The position numbers and the translations under genes are program-made. The notes below the pieces were generated by a model that ran no database searches, was not told where the DNA came from, and saw only the letters and a list, made by a program, of their open reading frames with translations. DNA of 64,000 bases from Chryseobacterium sp. ZHDP1 (lineage in GTDB: Bacteria > Bacteroidota > Bacteroidia > Flavobacteriales > Weeksellaceae): the NCBI RefSeq assembly GCF_018603435.1, contig NZ_CP075682.1, positions 620,001-684,000 of the forward strand, given 5' to 3'. Shown here piece by piece: positions 52,366 through 61,531 of this stretch. The stretch's first letter is position 1, and each line of letters opens with the position of its first letter.

Positions 52366-53643
52366 ATGAAAAAGCACATCGTAATCGTAGGAGGAGGTTT
52401 TGCAGGAATTAATCTTATAAAATCTTTGGTTAATGATAAAAGATTCAGAATTACTTTAGTGGATAAAAACAATTATCACTTCTTTCCGCCATTGATTTAT
52501 CAGGTTGCTACATCATTTATTGAGGCTTCGAATATCAGCTATCCTTTCAGGAAATTACTTTCAAATTATAAAAATGTAAATTTCCATATGGGAAGTCTTG
52601 TAAACGTGGATCATGAAAATAATATTCTTGAAACCGATACGGGAAATCTGCATTATGATTATCTGGTTCTTGCTTTGGGAACGGAATCTAATTTCTTCGG
52701 AATGGAAAATGTAAAGAAATGTTCTATTCCTATGAAAACCATTGATGAAGCACTTTACTTAAGAAATTATATGCTTTTAACTCTTGAAGAAGCTGCGAGA
52801 AATAAAAACATCAAAGAAGCACAGAAACTTCAGAATATTGTGATTGCAGGAGGCGGACCGACTGGAGTGGAACTTGCGGGAATGATTGCGGAAATGGGAA
52901 GCTATATCGCTGAAAAAGAATATCCTGAAATTAAACTCAGCCTTTCCAGTATTTATTTAATTGATGCACTTCCGACTTTACTTTCTCCGATGAGCAAGAT
53001 GGCTCAGGAAGCTGCCCACGATCAGCTTAAAAAATTAGGGGTAAAAATTATTTTAAATACAGCCGTAAAAGATTATGTGGATGGAAAAGTAATTTTAGGA
53101 GACGGAAAAACCATTGAAACAGAAACATTAATCTGGACTTCAGGTGTTATCGGTCGTGAAGTTCCCGGAATTCCGGCAGAGAGTTTAGGTAAAGGAAGAA
53201 GAATATTAGCAGATGCTTATAATAAAGTTCAGGGAATGAAAAACATCTATGCATTAGGCGATATTGCATTGCAGTTCTCCGATGAAAACTTCCCGAAAGG
53301 ACATCCGCAACTGGCTCAGGTTGCGATCCAGCATGCCAGAAATTTAGGTAAAAATTTTAAAAGAATTGAAGAGGAAAAAGTACTCACTCCTTTCAAATAT
53401 AATGATAAAGGAAGTATGGCAATTATTTCGAAATTCAATGCAGTGGTAGATCTTCCCAAGTTTTCCTACAAAGGATTTATGGCGTGGTTAACGTGGCTTT
53501 TTATTCATATTATTCCATTGATAAGTTTTGGAAGCAGGGTGCGTCTGGCTTTCAACTGGTTAAGATTGTTTATTACCAATAATCCTTCCATCCGTCTTAT
53601 TTTAAGACCTAAAAAGGAAAATGCGTTTCACACAGAATTTTAA
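52366..53643 (+). CDS. ndh: Type II NADH:quinone oxidoreductase
   Basis: 425 aa from the ATG at 52366 (MKKHIVIVGGGFAGINLIKS). The FAD-binding GGGFAG motif, NNYHFFPPLIYQVATSFIEA, the NADH-binding NIVIAGGGPTGVELAG (about residues 160-175), IYALGDIA and LAQVAIQHARNLGKN are present. The C-terminus has a hydrophobic amphipathic membrane anchor (MAWLTWLFIHIIPLISFG). A single-subunit, non-proton-pumping entry point of the respiratory chain. Confidence 0.93.
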   Translation: MKKHIVIVGGGFAGINLIKSLVNDKRFRITLVDKNNYHFFPPLIYQVATSFIEASNISYPFRKLLSNYKNVNFHMGSLVNVDHENNILETDTGNLHYDYLVLALGTESNFFGMENVKKCSIPMKTIDEALYLRNYMLLTLEEAARNKNIKEAQKLQNIVIAGGGPTGVELAGMIAEMGSYIAEKEYPEIKLSLSSIYLIDALPTLLSPMSKMAQEAAHDQLKKLGVKIILNTAVKDYVDGKVILGDGKTIETETLIWTSGVIGREVPGIPAESLGKGRRILADAYNKVQGMKNIYALGDIALQFSDENFPKGHPQLAQVAIQHARNLGKNFKRIEEEKVLTPFKYNDKGSMAIISKFNAVVDLPKFSYKGFMAWLTWLFIHIIPLISFGSRVRLAFNWLRLFITNNPSIRLILRPKKENAFHTEF

Positions 53644-53710
53644 ATTTCATGATTTATTTCATAACTTTACGGAACTGTAACAATTCGGTTACGGTCTAAA
53701 ATTCCCAAAA

Positions 53711-55555
53711 GTGAATATTCATAACAGGAAAAAGTTTCTGAGCTTTCTGAAGTTCAAAAGAGACTTTCAGAAGTATGGACTTGAAAAAGCGCGCAGCTAC
53801 GAACTTATTTTACATTGGTTAAACAACAGACTCAGCAGAAATCAGTTTTTGGTTTTGTCCGGGATTATTGTCGGCTGTTCAGCAGGTTTGGCAGGAGTAA
53901 TTCTTAAAACTCTTGTTCATAATATTCACCATTTTATTACCACAAAAGTTCATTTTGAATACCAGATTCTGTTCTATATTATTTTTCCGTTTCTGGGAAT
54001 TGTTTTAACGACGAGCATTGTTTTAACGATATTTAAAGGACAGGACAGAAAAGGAATCGGAGCAATTTTATATGAAATTGCACAGAATTCAAGTATTGTT
54101 TCTTCCGTTAAAATGTATTCGCAGATTGTACAAAGTGCTATAACAGTAGGCTTCGGTGGTTCTGCAGGTCTTGAAAGTCCGATTGCAGTAACCGGAGCAG
54201 CCATAGGTTCCAATTTTGCGCAGACCTATCGTCTCAGCTACAAAGAAAGAACCCTTTTACTCGCTGCAGGAGCCACTGCCGGAATCGCTTCCGCTTTTAA
54301 TGCACCGATTGCAGGAATTATGTTTGCCTTTGAAATTCTTTTAACGGGAGTTGTGTTTACAGACTTTATTCCTTTGGTTGTTGCAGCGGTTTGTGGGAGC
54401 TTGCTTTCGAGAATTCTGCTTCAGGAAGATGTCCTTTTCAGATTTTATACAAGAGAAGCTTTTAATTATAAAAATGTACCGTATTATCTTATTTTAGGAA
54501 TTTTTACAGGTCTATACGCAAGATATTTTGTAGTGATTTCTCAAAAAGTTGAACATTTCATCAAAGGGCTGAAAATGTCGCGGCTTAGAAAAGCAATGTT
54601 TGGCGGAGCGGTTTTGTCGCTGCTTTGCGTTCTTTTTCCGCCTTTGTTTGGGGAAGGTTATGATACGGTGAAAGCTTTTACCAACGGAAATACCCACAAT
54701 ATTATCCAGAACAGTTTTTTCAGATATTTTGAAATCAAAGATTTTACGATTATTATTTTCCTGATTCTGGTTTTATTGCTAAAAGCTTTTGCCACTTCTT
54801 TCACTATTTTCAGTGGCGGAAACGGCGGCAATTTTGCCCCTTCTCTTTTTGCGGGAGGAACAGTAGGCTATCTTTTTGCTGTTGTCTGTCAGCAGATTGG
54901 CTTTACAGAAGTTCCTGTAACCAATCTTGTTCTGGTAGGAATGGCTGGAGCCATGAGCGGCGTAATGTATGCTCCTCTTACGGCTATTTTCCTAATTGCA
55001 GAATCCAGTTTTGGGTATGATCTTTTTATTCCGCTGATGATTGTTTCCATTATTTCTTATCTGATTGCTAAATGGTTCTCTCCTATTTCTCCGGAACTGA
55101 AATCTTTGGCAGATCAGGGGAAAATTTTCACGAATAAGCATGATAAAAACATTCTTTTCTCTTTAAAAACAGAAGAATTTATCGACAGATATTCTCAGAC
55201 TATTAACGAGAATGCTCCTGTTACTGAATTATTTGAATTGGTAAAAAGCGGAAATAAAAATATTTTTGCGGTAATAAATGAAGATCAAGTTTTAAGAGGA
55301 ATTTTAACACTGGATGATATCAGACCTTACTTATTTAGCAATGATGAAGTTTCCGCAACAATTATTCAGATCATGAAAGCCCCACCTGCAATTATCCGTC
55401 CGGAAGATCAGCCTCTTGAGATCCTTCAGACTTTTGATGACACCGGAGTCTGGAATTTGCCAGTTGTAGACGATAATAATCAATTTATAGGATTTATATC
55501 TAAATCAACAATATTAATGAGCTACCGACAGCTTTTAAAAGAATATTCTGAATAA
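53711..55555 (+). CDS. ClC-family chloride channel or H+/Cl- exchanger with CBS domains
   Basis: 614 aa, GTG start (no in-frame ATG fits). A ClC membrane domain of about 480 residues contains GGSAGLESPIAVTGAAIG, with the gating glutamate E155, and GGNGGNFAPSLFAGG. Two CBS domains form the C-terminal ~120 residues (APVTELFELVKSGNKNIFAV, APPAIIRPEDQPLEILQTF), which may bind nucleotides. Presence of the gating Glu, and Glu in FAFEILL, is compatible with an exchanger, but channel versus exchanger cannot be decided. Confidence 0.93.
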   Translation: MNIHNRKKFLSFLKFKRDFQKYGLEKARSYELILHWLNNRLSRNQFLVLSGIIVGCSAGLAGVILKTLVHNIHHFITTKVHFEYQILFYIIFPFLGIVLTTSIVLTIFKGQDRKGIGAILYEIAQNSSIVSSVKMYSQIVQSAITVGFGGSAGLESPIAVTGAAIGSNFAQTYRLSYKERTLLLAAGATAGIASAFNAPIAGIMFAFEILLTGVVFTDFIPLVVAAVCGSLLSRILLQEDVLFRFYTREAFNYKNVPYYLILGIFTGLYARYFVVISQKVEHFIKGLKMSRLRKAMFGGAVLSLLCVLFPPLFGEGYDTVKAFTNGNTHNIIQNSFFRYFEIKDFTIIIFLILVLLLKAFATSFTIFSGGNGGNFAPSLFAGGTVGYLFAVVCQQIGFTEVPVTNLVLVGMAGAMSGVMYAPLTAIFLIAESSFGYDLFIPLMIVSIISYLIAKWFSPISPELKSLADQGKIFTNKHDKNILFSLKTEEFIDRYSQTINENAPVTELFELVKSGNKNIFAVINEDQVLRGILTLDDIRPYLFSNDEVSATIIQIMKAPPAIIRPEDQPLEILQTFDDTGVWNLPVVDDNNQFIGFISKSTILMSYRQLLKEYSE

Positions 55556-55584
55556 GATTTTTAAAAATATTTTCATCATCAACA

Positions 55585-55614
55585 AAAAAGACCGACATTT
55601 CCGTCGGTCTTTAT
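55585..55614. terminator. Bidirectional terminator between clc and the anti-sigma gene
   Basis: Perfect 10-bp stem AAAGACCGAC / GTCGGTCTTT with A- and T-runs on both sides. Confidence 0.9.
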
Positions 55615-55632
55615 ATTTTAAATTTTATTGAA

Positions 55633-56445
55633 TTAAACTCCTCCCATCACATACATATTTTCCATTGTAGGAACCGGACTTCCGCCCTTTTTTTCCAGTG
55701 TAATGGCAAAAGCCTGAGCATTGGTGATGTTGGCAAGAGCAATCTTGCTGTCTTTTTCTTCAGTATACATACCTGCATCCACAGGTTTTCCGTCTGCAAT
55801 CGCCCAAAGCTGATACTGCATTCCTTCCGGAGCTTTTGGTAAACTTTCGGCATCAAGATAAACATCTTTAGTCTTGGTATCCCAGAAAACCATTGCTTTG
55901 GAATCGGTGTGTTTTTCTACGCCTTTCAGTTTTACCATTTTCATATCAGGATTGGAAATCATTTCCATTTTCTGATTCATTTTCTGCATTGCAAGATTCT
56001 GAGCATTTTTCTCAGTTTCCATTTTTGCAATGGCTGCTTTTGTTTCTTTCTGGCTGTTCATCCAGAAAATATTTCCGCCAACGCTTACCAGAAGCAGAAC
56101 CGATGCTGCAACGGTATATACTTTCCAGTTATTATTTCCCTGAATTCTTATCTCTTCCTGTGGTTTTGCTGCAGGAATATCTGCAGAAAATACAGGCTTT
56201 TCTTCTTCTTCAGCAGTCTGTTCCTGCTGAATTCTGTTCCAAATCTTTGATTTTAAATCTGCCGGAGGTGCGACTGCCTGTGCCGTTGCAAGATCTTCCA
56301 GTGTTTTCTGTGCTTCTTCAAAAGCAGTTTTTACTTCTGCATTGTTTTTCATCACACACTCCAAAATACCCGCCTCCTCAGGAGAAGCAAGACCTAGAAT
56401 ATAAGATTCTATGATTCCGGATGATATGTATTCTTTAGTGTTCAA
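55633..56445 (-). CDS. RskA-like anti-sigma factor
   Basis: 270 aa. N-terminal helical sigma-binding part (ESYILGLASPEEAGILECVM), an acidic linker, one transmembrane helix (VYTVAASVLLLVSVGGNIFW, about 108-127), a coiled coil, and a C-terminal beta-domain (MVFWDTKTKDVYLDAESLPK, YQLWAIADGKPVDAGMY) of the RskA family. No zinc motif in the N-terminal part. It begins 1 nt after the sigma factor stop, so the pair is one operon and the cognate partner is clear. Confidence 0.9.
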   Translation of the reverse strand: MNTKEYISSGIIESYILGLASPEEAGILECVMKNNAEVKTAFEEAQKTLEDLATAQAVAPPADLKSKIWNRIQQEQTAEEEEKPVFSADIPAAKPQEEIRIQGNNNWKVYTVAASVLLLVSVGGNIFWMNSQKETKAAIAKMETEKNAQNLAMQKMNQKMEMISNPDMKMVKLKGVEKHTDSKAMVFWDTKTKDVYLDAESLPKAPEGMQYQLWAIADGKPVDAGMYTEEKDSKIALANITNAQAFAITLEKKGGSPVPTMENMYVMGGV

Positions 56446-56446
56446 T

Positions 56447-56995
56447 TTATTGATAATCTTTTAGCAAATCTTTTAATTTCATAAGTGCATTCCTCATTTT
56501 AGTTTTAACCGTTCCCAGCGGTATCTTCAGTTTTTCGGATATTTCATTTTGTGTATATCCCTGATAATACGCGAGATCGATAAGTTCCTTTTTGTCAGTT
56601 TCCAGACTTTCAAGCACGTTGGCAAAACCGATGTAATCGGAAGAGTTGTTGGTTGTTGAAAGCTCTGCAGAATTATATACGAAATCCGGAAGCGATTGGT
56701 TTTTCAGTTCATTCTGAAAACCTTTGGATTTTAAATAATCGATCGCTGTATTTCTTGCTATATTTATCATCCAGGTATAAAACCTGCCCTTCGAAGCATC
56801 ATATTGGTGGATAGAATTCCATATTTTAACAAAAACGTCCTGAATGATCTCTTCTGTATATTCCTTAGACTGAACAATTCGAAGAATTACTCCGTACAAT
56901 GCACCTGAATAGTGATCATACAGATGATGAAAACCGGTTTCGTTTTTTTCTTTTAATAAAACGATTAGCTGCTCTTCAGAATATTTTGTTTTAAT
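56447..56995 (-). CDS. ECF-type sigma-70 family factor, apparently started at ATT
   Basis: 182 aa if translation starts at ATT 56995 (IKTKYSEEQLIVLLKEKNET). No ATG or GTG lies between this and the in-frame stop upstream. A TTG at 56899 would begin at YGVILRIVQS and delete part of region 2. Region 2: HHLYDHYSGALYGVILRIVQ, EIIQDVFVKIWNSI, GRFYTWMINIARNTAIDYLK; region 4: LAYYQGYTQNEISEKLKIPL, GTVKTKMRNALMKLKDLL. A consensus promoter lies 20 bp upstream of the ATT. Sequencing error (ATG to ATT) is possible. Confidence 0.8.
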   Translation of the reverse strand: MKTKYSEEQLIVLLKEKNETGFHHLYDHYSGALYGVILRIVQSKEYTEEIIQDVFVKIWNSIHQYDASKGRFYTWMINIARNTAIDYLKSKGFQNELKNQSLPDFVYNSAELSTTNNSSDYIGFANVLESLETDKKELIDLAYYQGYTQNEISEKLKIPLGTVKTKMRNALMKLKDLLKDYQ

Positions 56996-57014
56996 AGTAA
57001 ATTATTTTACTCAT

Positions 57015-57046
57015 CAAAAGTAACAATAATATTAATGATAACCAAA
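57015..57046 (-). promoter_or_regulatory. Consensus promoter of the ECF sigma/anti-sigma operon
   Basis: TACTTTTG (57015-57022) with TTTG 20 bp upstream (57043-57046), the complete Bacteroidota -33/-7 consensus. The pair is thus probably made by the primary sigma factor. Confidence 0.65.
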
Positions 57047-57261
57047 TTTTAAAAACTCTTTTAAATCTTTATTAAAATAGAGTATATATTAACAGATTGT
57101 GAACAATATTCATCTATTTCAAAACAAATATAAAATTTAATAACCTGTTTTTCAATTACTTGTGATTTTTATTCAATTTTTTAAATCCAAAATAAAACCG
57201 AGTTCGTAAATGATTTTAAGAACAGACAAATCAAATAATTTATCATTAAAAATCAAAAGAA

Positions 57262-57831
57262 ATGAATACAAGATCAAAAATCGCAGTTTTAGGAATGGTG
57301 GCTTTATCATTCGCTTTTAGTGGAAACGCTACCGCACAGACAATGAAGGAAAAAACAGTAATGGTTGGCGGAGCGCCGATGTATCCTTCAAAAAACATTA
57401 TCGAGAATGCAGTAAATTCTAAAGATCACAAAACATTGGTGGCTGCCGTAAAAGCTGCAGGTCTTGTAGAAACTTTACAGGGAGCAGGACCTTTCACAGT
57501 ATTTGCGCCTACAGATGCAGCTTTTGCAAAACTTCCAAAAGGAACAGTAGCAAATCTTGTAAAGCCTGAAAACAAAGAAATGCTTACAAAAATCCTTACT
57601 TACCACGTTCTACCTGGAAAATACAGCTCTAAACAGGTTTGGGCAGCTGTAAAAGCAGGAAACGGTAAAGCAATGATGAAAACAGTAGAAGGTGAAGAAC
57701 TTACTTTCTGGGCAAAAGGTAAAAATCTTTATGTAAGAGACACTAAAGGGAACGATGCAAAAATAACCATTGCAGACGTTAACCAATCCAATGGTGTAAT
57801 TCATGTTATCGATACGGTATTAATGCCATAA
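57262..57831 (+). CDS. Secreted fasciclin-domain protein
   Basis: 189 aa. Signal peptide cleaved near ATAQ. One complete fasciclin (FAS1) domain at about 45-188: FAPTDAAFAKLPKGTVANLV, ILTYHVLPGKY, DANG-type IADVNQSNGVIHVIDTVLMP at the end. Such proteins mediate adhesion. It lies opposite the ECF operon and directly before the two ferritin-like genes; it is a plausible ECF target but no distinctive promoter motif is evident upstream. Confidence 0.92.
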   Translation: MNTRSKIAVLGMVALSFAFSGNATAQTMKEKTVMVGGAPMYPSKNIIENAVNSKDHKTLVAAVKAAGLVETLQGAGPFTVFAPTDAAFAKLPKGTVANLVKPENKEMLTKILTYHVLPGKYSSKQVWAAVKAGNGKAMMKTVEGEELTFWAKGKNLYVRDTKGNDAKITIADVNQSNGVIHVIDTVLMP

Positions 57832-57847
57832 TAATTTTTAAGTGTGA

Positions 57848-57880
57848 GAAACAGCATAATATTTATGCTGTTTTCTTTCA
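57848..57880 (+). terminator. Terminator of the fasciclin gene
   Basis: Stem AAACAGCATAA / TTATGCTGTTT with a following T-rich run. Confidence 0.85.
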
Positions 57881-57935
57881 AACTTATTTAAAACACATTA
57901 ACAATATATAAATCTCTACACTAAAAAATAATATT

Positions 57936-58643
57936 ATGAAAAAAACTATTAATGTGTCTAACCAGGGAGCGACTCTGGATACAGGCAGAAGAAATTTTTT
58001 GAAACTGAGCGGTGTAGGTCTTGCTCTTGCAGGTCTTACCATGATCGGTTGTGATGACGATAATTTCGATATGGTTGAAAATAACGTTTTCGACCTTGGA
58101 AAAGGTGACGTGGGTGTATTAAATTATGCTTATGCACTTGAACAGTTGGAAGCAGACTTCTATACTAAGGTTGTTAATAATTTCTACTCCGGAATATCAA
58201 ATGCCGAAAAACAACTTTTTACAGATCTTTATCATCATGAAGTAATCCACAGAGACTTCTTTAAGGCAGCGATCAGCGGAGCAACATCCAATGTATTGCC
58301 TACTCTGGAATTTCAATATCCAAATGTAAATTTTAACGACAGAAACTCTGTACTGGCTACTGCAAAAGCATTGGAAGATACAGGAGTTGCAGCGTACAAC
58401 GGAGCTGGAAAATACATTACCAACGCAGATTATCTTGTAATTGCAGGTAAAATTGTTTCCGTAGAAGCAAGACACGCTTCAGCGATCAGAAACCTTATCA
58501 ACCCCGGAACTGCGGCTTTCTCTGGTGATGATGTGATTGATGCTAACGGACTGGATCTTGCCAAAGAACCAAAAGAAGTTGTATCTGCAGCAGGAGGATT
58601 TTTCAAAACACCTTTCACTTGGAAAGAACAGGGAATCGGTTAA
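57936..58643 (+). CDS. Tat-exported ferritin-like lipoprotein
   Basis: 235 aa. Twin-arginine signal GRRNFLKLSGVGLALAGLTM with R18-R19, ending in the lipobox MIGC (C39), so a folded lipoprotein. A ferritin-like (dessication-associated) domain follows, with paired carboxylate/His ligands in LEQLEADFY, HHEVIHRDFF, ALEDTGVAAYNGA and VSVEARHASAIR, consistent with a di-iron centre. Followed after 24 nt by a second ferritin-like gene; the pair probably acts together. Tat export fits a protein that acquires metal in the cytoplasm. Confidence 0.87.
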   Translation: MKKTINVSNQGATLDTGRRNFLKLSGVGLALAGLTMIGCDDDNFDMVENNVFDLGKGDVGVLNYAYALEQLEADFYTKVVNNFYSGISNAEKQLFTDLYHHEVIHRDFFKAAISGATSNVLPTLEFQYPNVNFNDRNSVLATAKALEDTGVAAYNGAGKYITNADYLVIAGKIVSVEARHASAIRNLINPGTAAFSGDDVIDANGLDLAKEPKEVVSAAGGFFKTPFTWKEQGIG

Positions 58644-58667
58644 TTATTCACTTCAAAAAATTACATT

Positions 58668-59483
58668 ATGAATATTCTTAAATTACTAGATAAGCTTTCT
58701 GATGATAAATTCTTCACTACAGAAACATCAAGATTAGAAACACTTACCAATATTTCATCTTTCGGGAAAAAAGCGGCTATTGCTGCGGTACCTTTCGGAT
58801 TGGGAGCTTTGATGACGACTCCTGCAAAAGCTGAAACCACAGATACTACCAAAAATGCAACATTCTTTAAAAGCGCTTTAACGGATGCATTACAATTAGC
58901 TTTGGTTTTAGAATATCTTGAAAATGAATATTATGCATTAGGATTAGCGGCTTCGTCTCTAATTCCGAGTGCAGACCGTGTAGTATTTATGCAGATCGCA
59001 AAACATGAATCTGCACACGTAACCTTTCTGAAAAATACTTTAACTTCTTTGGGAGTAACTCCGGGAGCCAAACCAACTTTCGATTTTACGGCGAACGGAA
59101 GTTTTTCACCTTTTACAGATTACAATCAGTTCCTCGTTTTAGCGCAGGCTTTTGAAGATACAGGAGTAAGAGCGTATAAAGGACAGGCAGGAAACGTAAT
59201 GTCTAACAAGACTGTTCTTCAGGCAGCATTACAGATTCACTCGGTAGAAGCGAGACACGCTTCACAGGTGAGAAGAATGAGAGCGAATAAAGGATGGATA
59301 GAATTGGCAGACGGAGGAAATATGCCTTCTGCAACCAACCCTGTTTACGCAGGAGAAGGCAATACAAATCAGGCAGGCTTTAATACCGCTACAGCTTTTG
59401 GAGCTGCTGCAGGTTCTGCTGCCTATGACGAAATTTTAAGTGGAAGTGATGCCCAGGCAATTGCATCATTATTCATTGTCTGA
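58668..59483 (+). CDS. Ferritin-like protein, partner of the preceding gene
   Basis: 271 aa. The N-terminus (FGKKAAIAAVPFGLGALMTT PAKA) is a hydrophobic export segment without an RR pair; the enzyme could be exported with its partner. The ferritin-like domain has LEYLENEYY, AKHESAHVTFL, FEDTGVRAYKG and HSVEARHASQVR, the same four-helix ligand set as the neighbour. The C-terminus is Ala/Gly-rich. Probably di-iron; function in this family is unknown, sometimes linked to desiccation. Confidence 0.85.
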   Translation: MNILKLLDKLSDDKFFTTETSRLETLTNISSFGKKAAIAAVPFGLGALMTTPAKAETTDTTKNATFFKSALTDALQLALVLEYLENEYYALGLAASSLIPSADRVVFMQIAKHESAHVTFLKNTLTSLGVTPGAKPTFDFTANGSFSPFTDYNQFLVLAQAFEDTGVRAYKGQAGNVMSNKTVLQAALQIHSVEARHASQVRRMRANKGWIELADGGNMPSATNPVYAGEGNTNQAGFNTATAFGAAAGSAAYDEILSGSDAQAIASLFIV

Positions 59484-59513
59484 GGAGTTTTTACCTTAAA
59501 TTTTTAGCTGTTT

Positions 59514-59546
59514 AATCCCTTTCCGATATGTTCGGAAAGGGATTTT
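59514..59546 (+). terminator. Terminator of the ferritin-like operon
   Basis: Stem AATCCCTTTCCGA / TCGGAAAGGGATT with T-run; the longest stem in this stretch. Confidence 0.9.
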
Positions 59547-59570
59547 GAAAATATTAAAAAAAACTGTTAA

Positions 59571-60491
59571 TTATTTTTTCATCCATGTCTGATTTTCTTT
59601 ATTGTCAGAACGTTTTCTGCCATTATCAACATTATAGGCGAAACCAACCCCTAAAGTCTGTTTTAGCTGTGTTTTGGCAATCTGGTTATGATCATACAAT
59701 AAGTCCAGAGTAACGTTGGTAGAAATGAACTTATTAATTTTCATATTTAAAATTCCGCTGTAGGCAAGCACGAGTCTTTCCGGATGATCGAGATAATTGG
59801 AAAAAACAGAACCTGTATTAATCAGGGTGATATTATCCATGATCTTCAGCTTGTATATAGCTGTTCCCAAAAAACCGAATTGAAATAAAGATGAATCGCC
59901 GTCATTTTTTAATCCATAAATTCCCTTATACTGAAGATCTTTATCCAGTACAAAAGTCCATCTTGCATTCGCAGGACGTATTGTAGCCGTAAAATTGTCA
60001 TTAGGTCTGTACGTTACCCCTGCTCCCATATTCAGGTAACCGGGAGCCATGAAATTTGAAATTTTAGCTGCATCAGGATTATTTCCGTCCGCATATCCCG
60101 GAGCAAACTGCGTCTGCAAACTGGCTCCTGCAGAGATGTACCAGTTTTTTGCAAATTCTCTTCCGTAATTGGTCGAAAGATTAATGACATCCTGAGTTTT
60201 TCTTGTTCCTACTCCTTTCGTATTATTTTGTCCGTATCCTAAAATAATAATGTTTTCCCAAAGATCTTTCCCCTTTTCGTAGGTAAGATTATAGTTTACT
60301 CCGGCAAGCCATCCCACATTATTGGCTCCTCCTCCAACCCAGTTGGAAAAAGCAGCCTGATTCAGCATTAAGGTATTCTGCCCCTGAATGCTCCAGACTT
60401 TTGCAGTATCAGAAACAGTAGCTTCGCTTTTTTCCTGAGCCGATAAATGAATCCCTAGTAAAACGATAAACGGAAGTAATTTTCTTTTCAT
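59571..60491 (-). CDS. DUF3078 outer-membrane barrel protein
   Basis: 306 aa. Signal peptide (HLSAQ). Typical DUF3078 start WSIQGQNTLMLNQAAFSNWV with GGGANNVG, then a beta-barrel with ALTERNATING strands such as WENIIILGYGQNNTKGVGTR, YRPNDNFTATIRPANARWTF, QTLGVGFAYNV. Integral outer-membrane protein restricted to Bacteroidota; role not known. It ends with a charged tail (RKRSDNKENQ). Confidence 0.85.
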   Translation of the reverse strand: MKRKLLPFIVLLGIHLSAQEKSEATVSDTAKVWSIQGQNTLMLNQAAFSNWVGGGANNVGWLAGVNYNLTYEKGKDLWENIIILGYGQNNTKGVGTRKTQDVINLSTNYGREFAKNWYISAGASLQTQFAPGYADGNNPDAAKISNFMAPGYLNMGAGVTYRPNDNFTATIRPANARWTFVLDKDLQYKGIYGLKNDGDSSLFQFGFLGTAIYKLKIMDNITLINTGSVFSNYLDHPERLVLAYSGILNMKINKFISTNVTLDLLYDHNQIAKTQLKQTLGVGFAYNVDNGRKRSDNKENQTWMKK

Positions 60492-60594
60492 AGGTTTATA
60501 TTTTAGTTTAAAATTAAAAATAAAATTTAATGATTTATTAAAAATTTTGAACTTAAATGAATTTATCTGAAATTATTTTACGTCATTATACAAA

Positions 60595-60625
60595 AAAAAC
60601 TGTTCGCAATAAGGAACAGTTTTAA
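60595..60625 (-). terminator. Terminator of the AhpD-like gene
   Basis: Stem AAAACTGTTC / GAACAGTTTT followed by T-run on the minus strand. Confidence 0.85.
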
Positions 60626-60640
60626 AAAAAATAATGTGAA

Positions 60641-61174
60641 TTAAATTGCTTTTGCCAAAGGCCAGTCGATGGGAACTTCAGTGGCTGCAAAAAGATAATT
60701 GGTTATTATTTTATCGCCTGTTAAAACAATTACATCTACGAGACTTCCCTTTGTATACCCTTCTTTAAAAAAGTTTTCTTTTATTTCATCAGAAATCGCT
60801 CCTTTATTTTGAGCAATAGATTGTACTATCTTCGCCAATGCATCCAATTTCGAGTCAAATGAAACGTCTGCTTTTCTTATCTCAATAATCTGTTCATCTG
60901 TGAAACCGTTCATTTTAGCGATGGCTGTATGAGCACTTAAACAATATAAACAGTTATTGAACTGGCTTACCACAAGATTTACCACTTCTTTCTCCTTTGC
61001 TTTTAAGGAAGTTTTAGAGCTTTGTAATGCAATATACGTTGAAAGGGCATTTTCCGAATGGGCAAAAGTTGCATACAAATTGGGTACAAAGCCAATTCCT
61101 TTTTCTAAATTTTCAAAAATTGCCTGATTTGCTGCTGATACTTGTTCTTTTTGAGGAACTTCAAAATTTTTCAT
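60641..61174 (-). CDS. AhpD-like (carboxymuconolactone decarboxylase family) peroxidase
   Basis: 177 aa, cytosolic, all-helical. The redox motif is QFNNCLYCLSAHTAIAK (CxxC plus His, about residues 76-82), as in AhpD alkylhydroperoxidases; the ends KMNGFTDEQIIEIRKA are also typical. Likely reduces organic peroxides. It is divergent from an AraC-type regulator at 61532 that probably controls it. Confidence 0.88.
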   Translation of the reverse strand: MKNFEVPQKEQVSAANQAIFENLEKGIGFVPNLYATFAHSENALSTYIALQSSKTSLKAKEKEVVNLVVSQFNNCLYCLSAHTAIAKMNGFTDEQIIEIRKADVSFDSKLDALAKIVQSIAQNKGAISDEIKENFFKEGYTKGSLVDVIVLTGDKIITNYLFAATEVPIDWPLAKAI

Positions 61175-61531
61175 TGTTTTTAATTTGTTTAATTAATTTT
61201 ACAATACAAAGTTGCGGTTTCAGGAAAGGCAATTCCATAGCAGAATTTCCCGAAAGATTTAGATTTTTTCCTTTTCTGACTTTTTAAAAGTTTTTCTGAA
61301 TTAAAATGAAATTTTAGTAATGCTGTTTAACTAATTTCAGAATAAACCGCAAAAGGGACAAAAGATAATGATAAAGGAAATTTCCAGAATAATCCAAGTG
61401 CTCAAAGGAATAAAAATCAAAGATTTTTAAAAACTATTGTAAGCTTTTCATTTATAATCACCAACTTTAAATAAAAGTTTAGTTTATCTTTTGCTACTTT
61501 TGCGGTTACATAAGAAGTTCAAACAGATTTA
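61175..61531. other. Divergent promoter region ahpD-araC
   Basis: 357 bp without a gene. It has the AraC gene's -7 element (61495-61502) and, on the minus strand near 61212-61219, CAACTTTG, one base from the TAnnTTTG consensus, for the AhpD-like gene. I see no clear regulator site. Confidence 0.45.
61495..61502 (+). promoter_or_regulatory. -7 element for the AraC-type gene
   Basis: TACTTTTG, 29 bases before the ATG at 61532. Confidence 0.6.

Noticed and set aside
55893-56414. 173-residue reading frame antisense to the anti-sigma gene
   Set aside because: Shadow of a real gene; Phe/Leu/Gln/Ser-rich, no start context, the opposite frame has clear domains.
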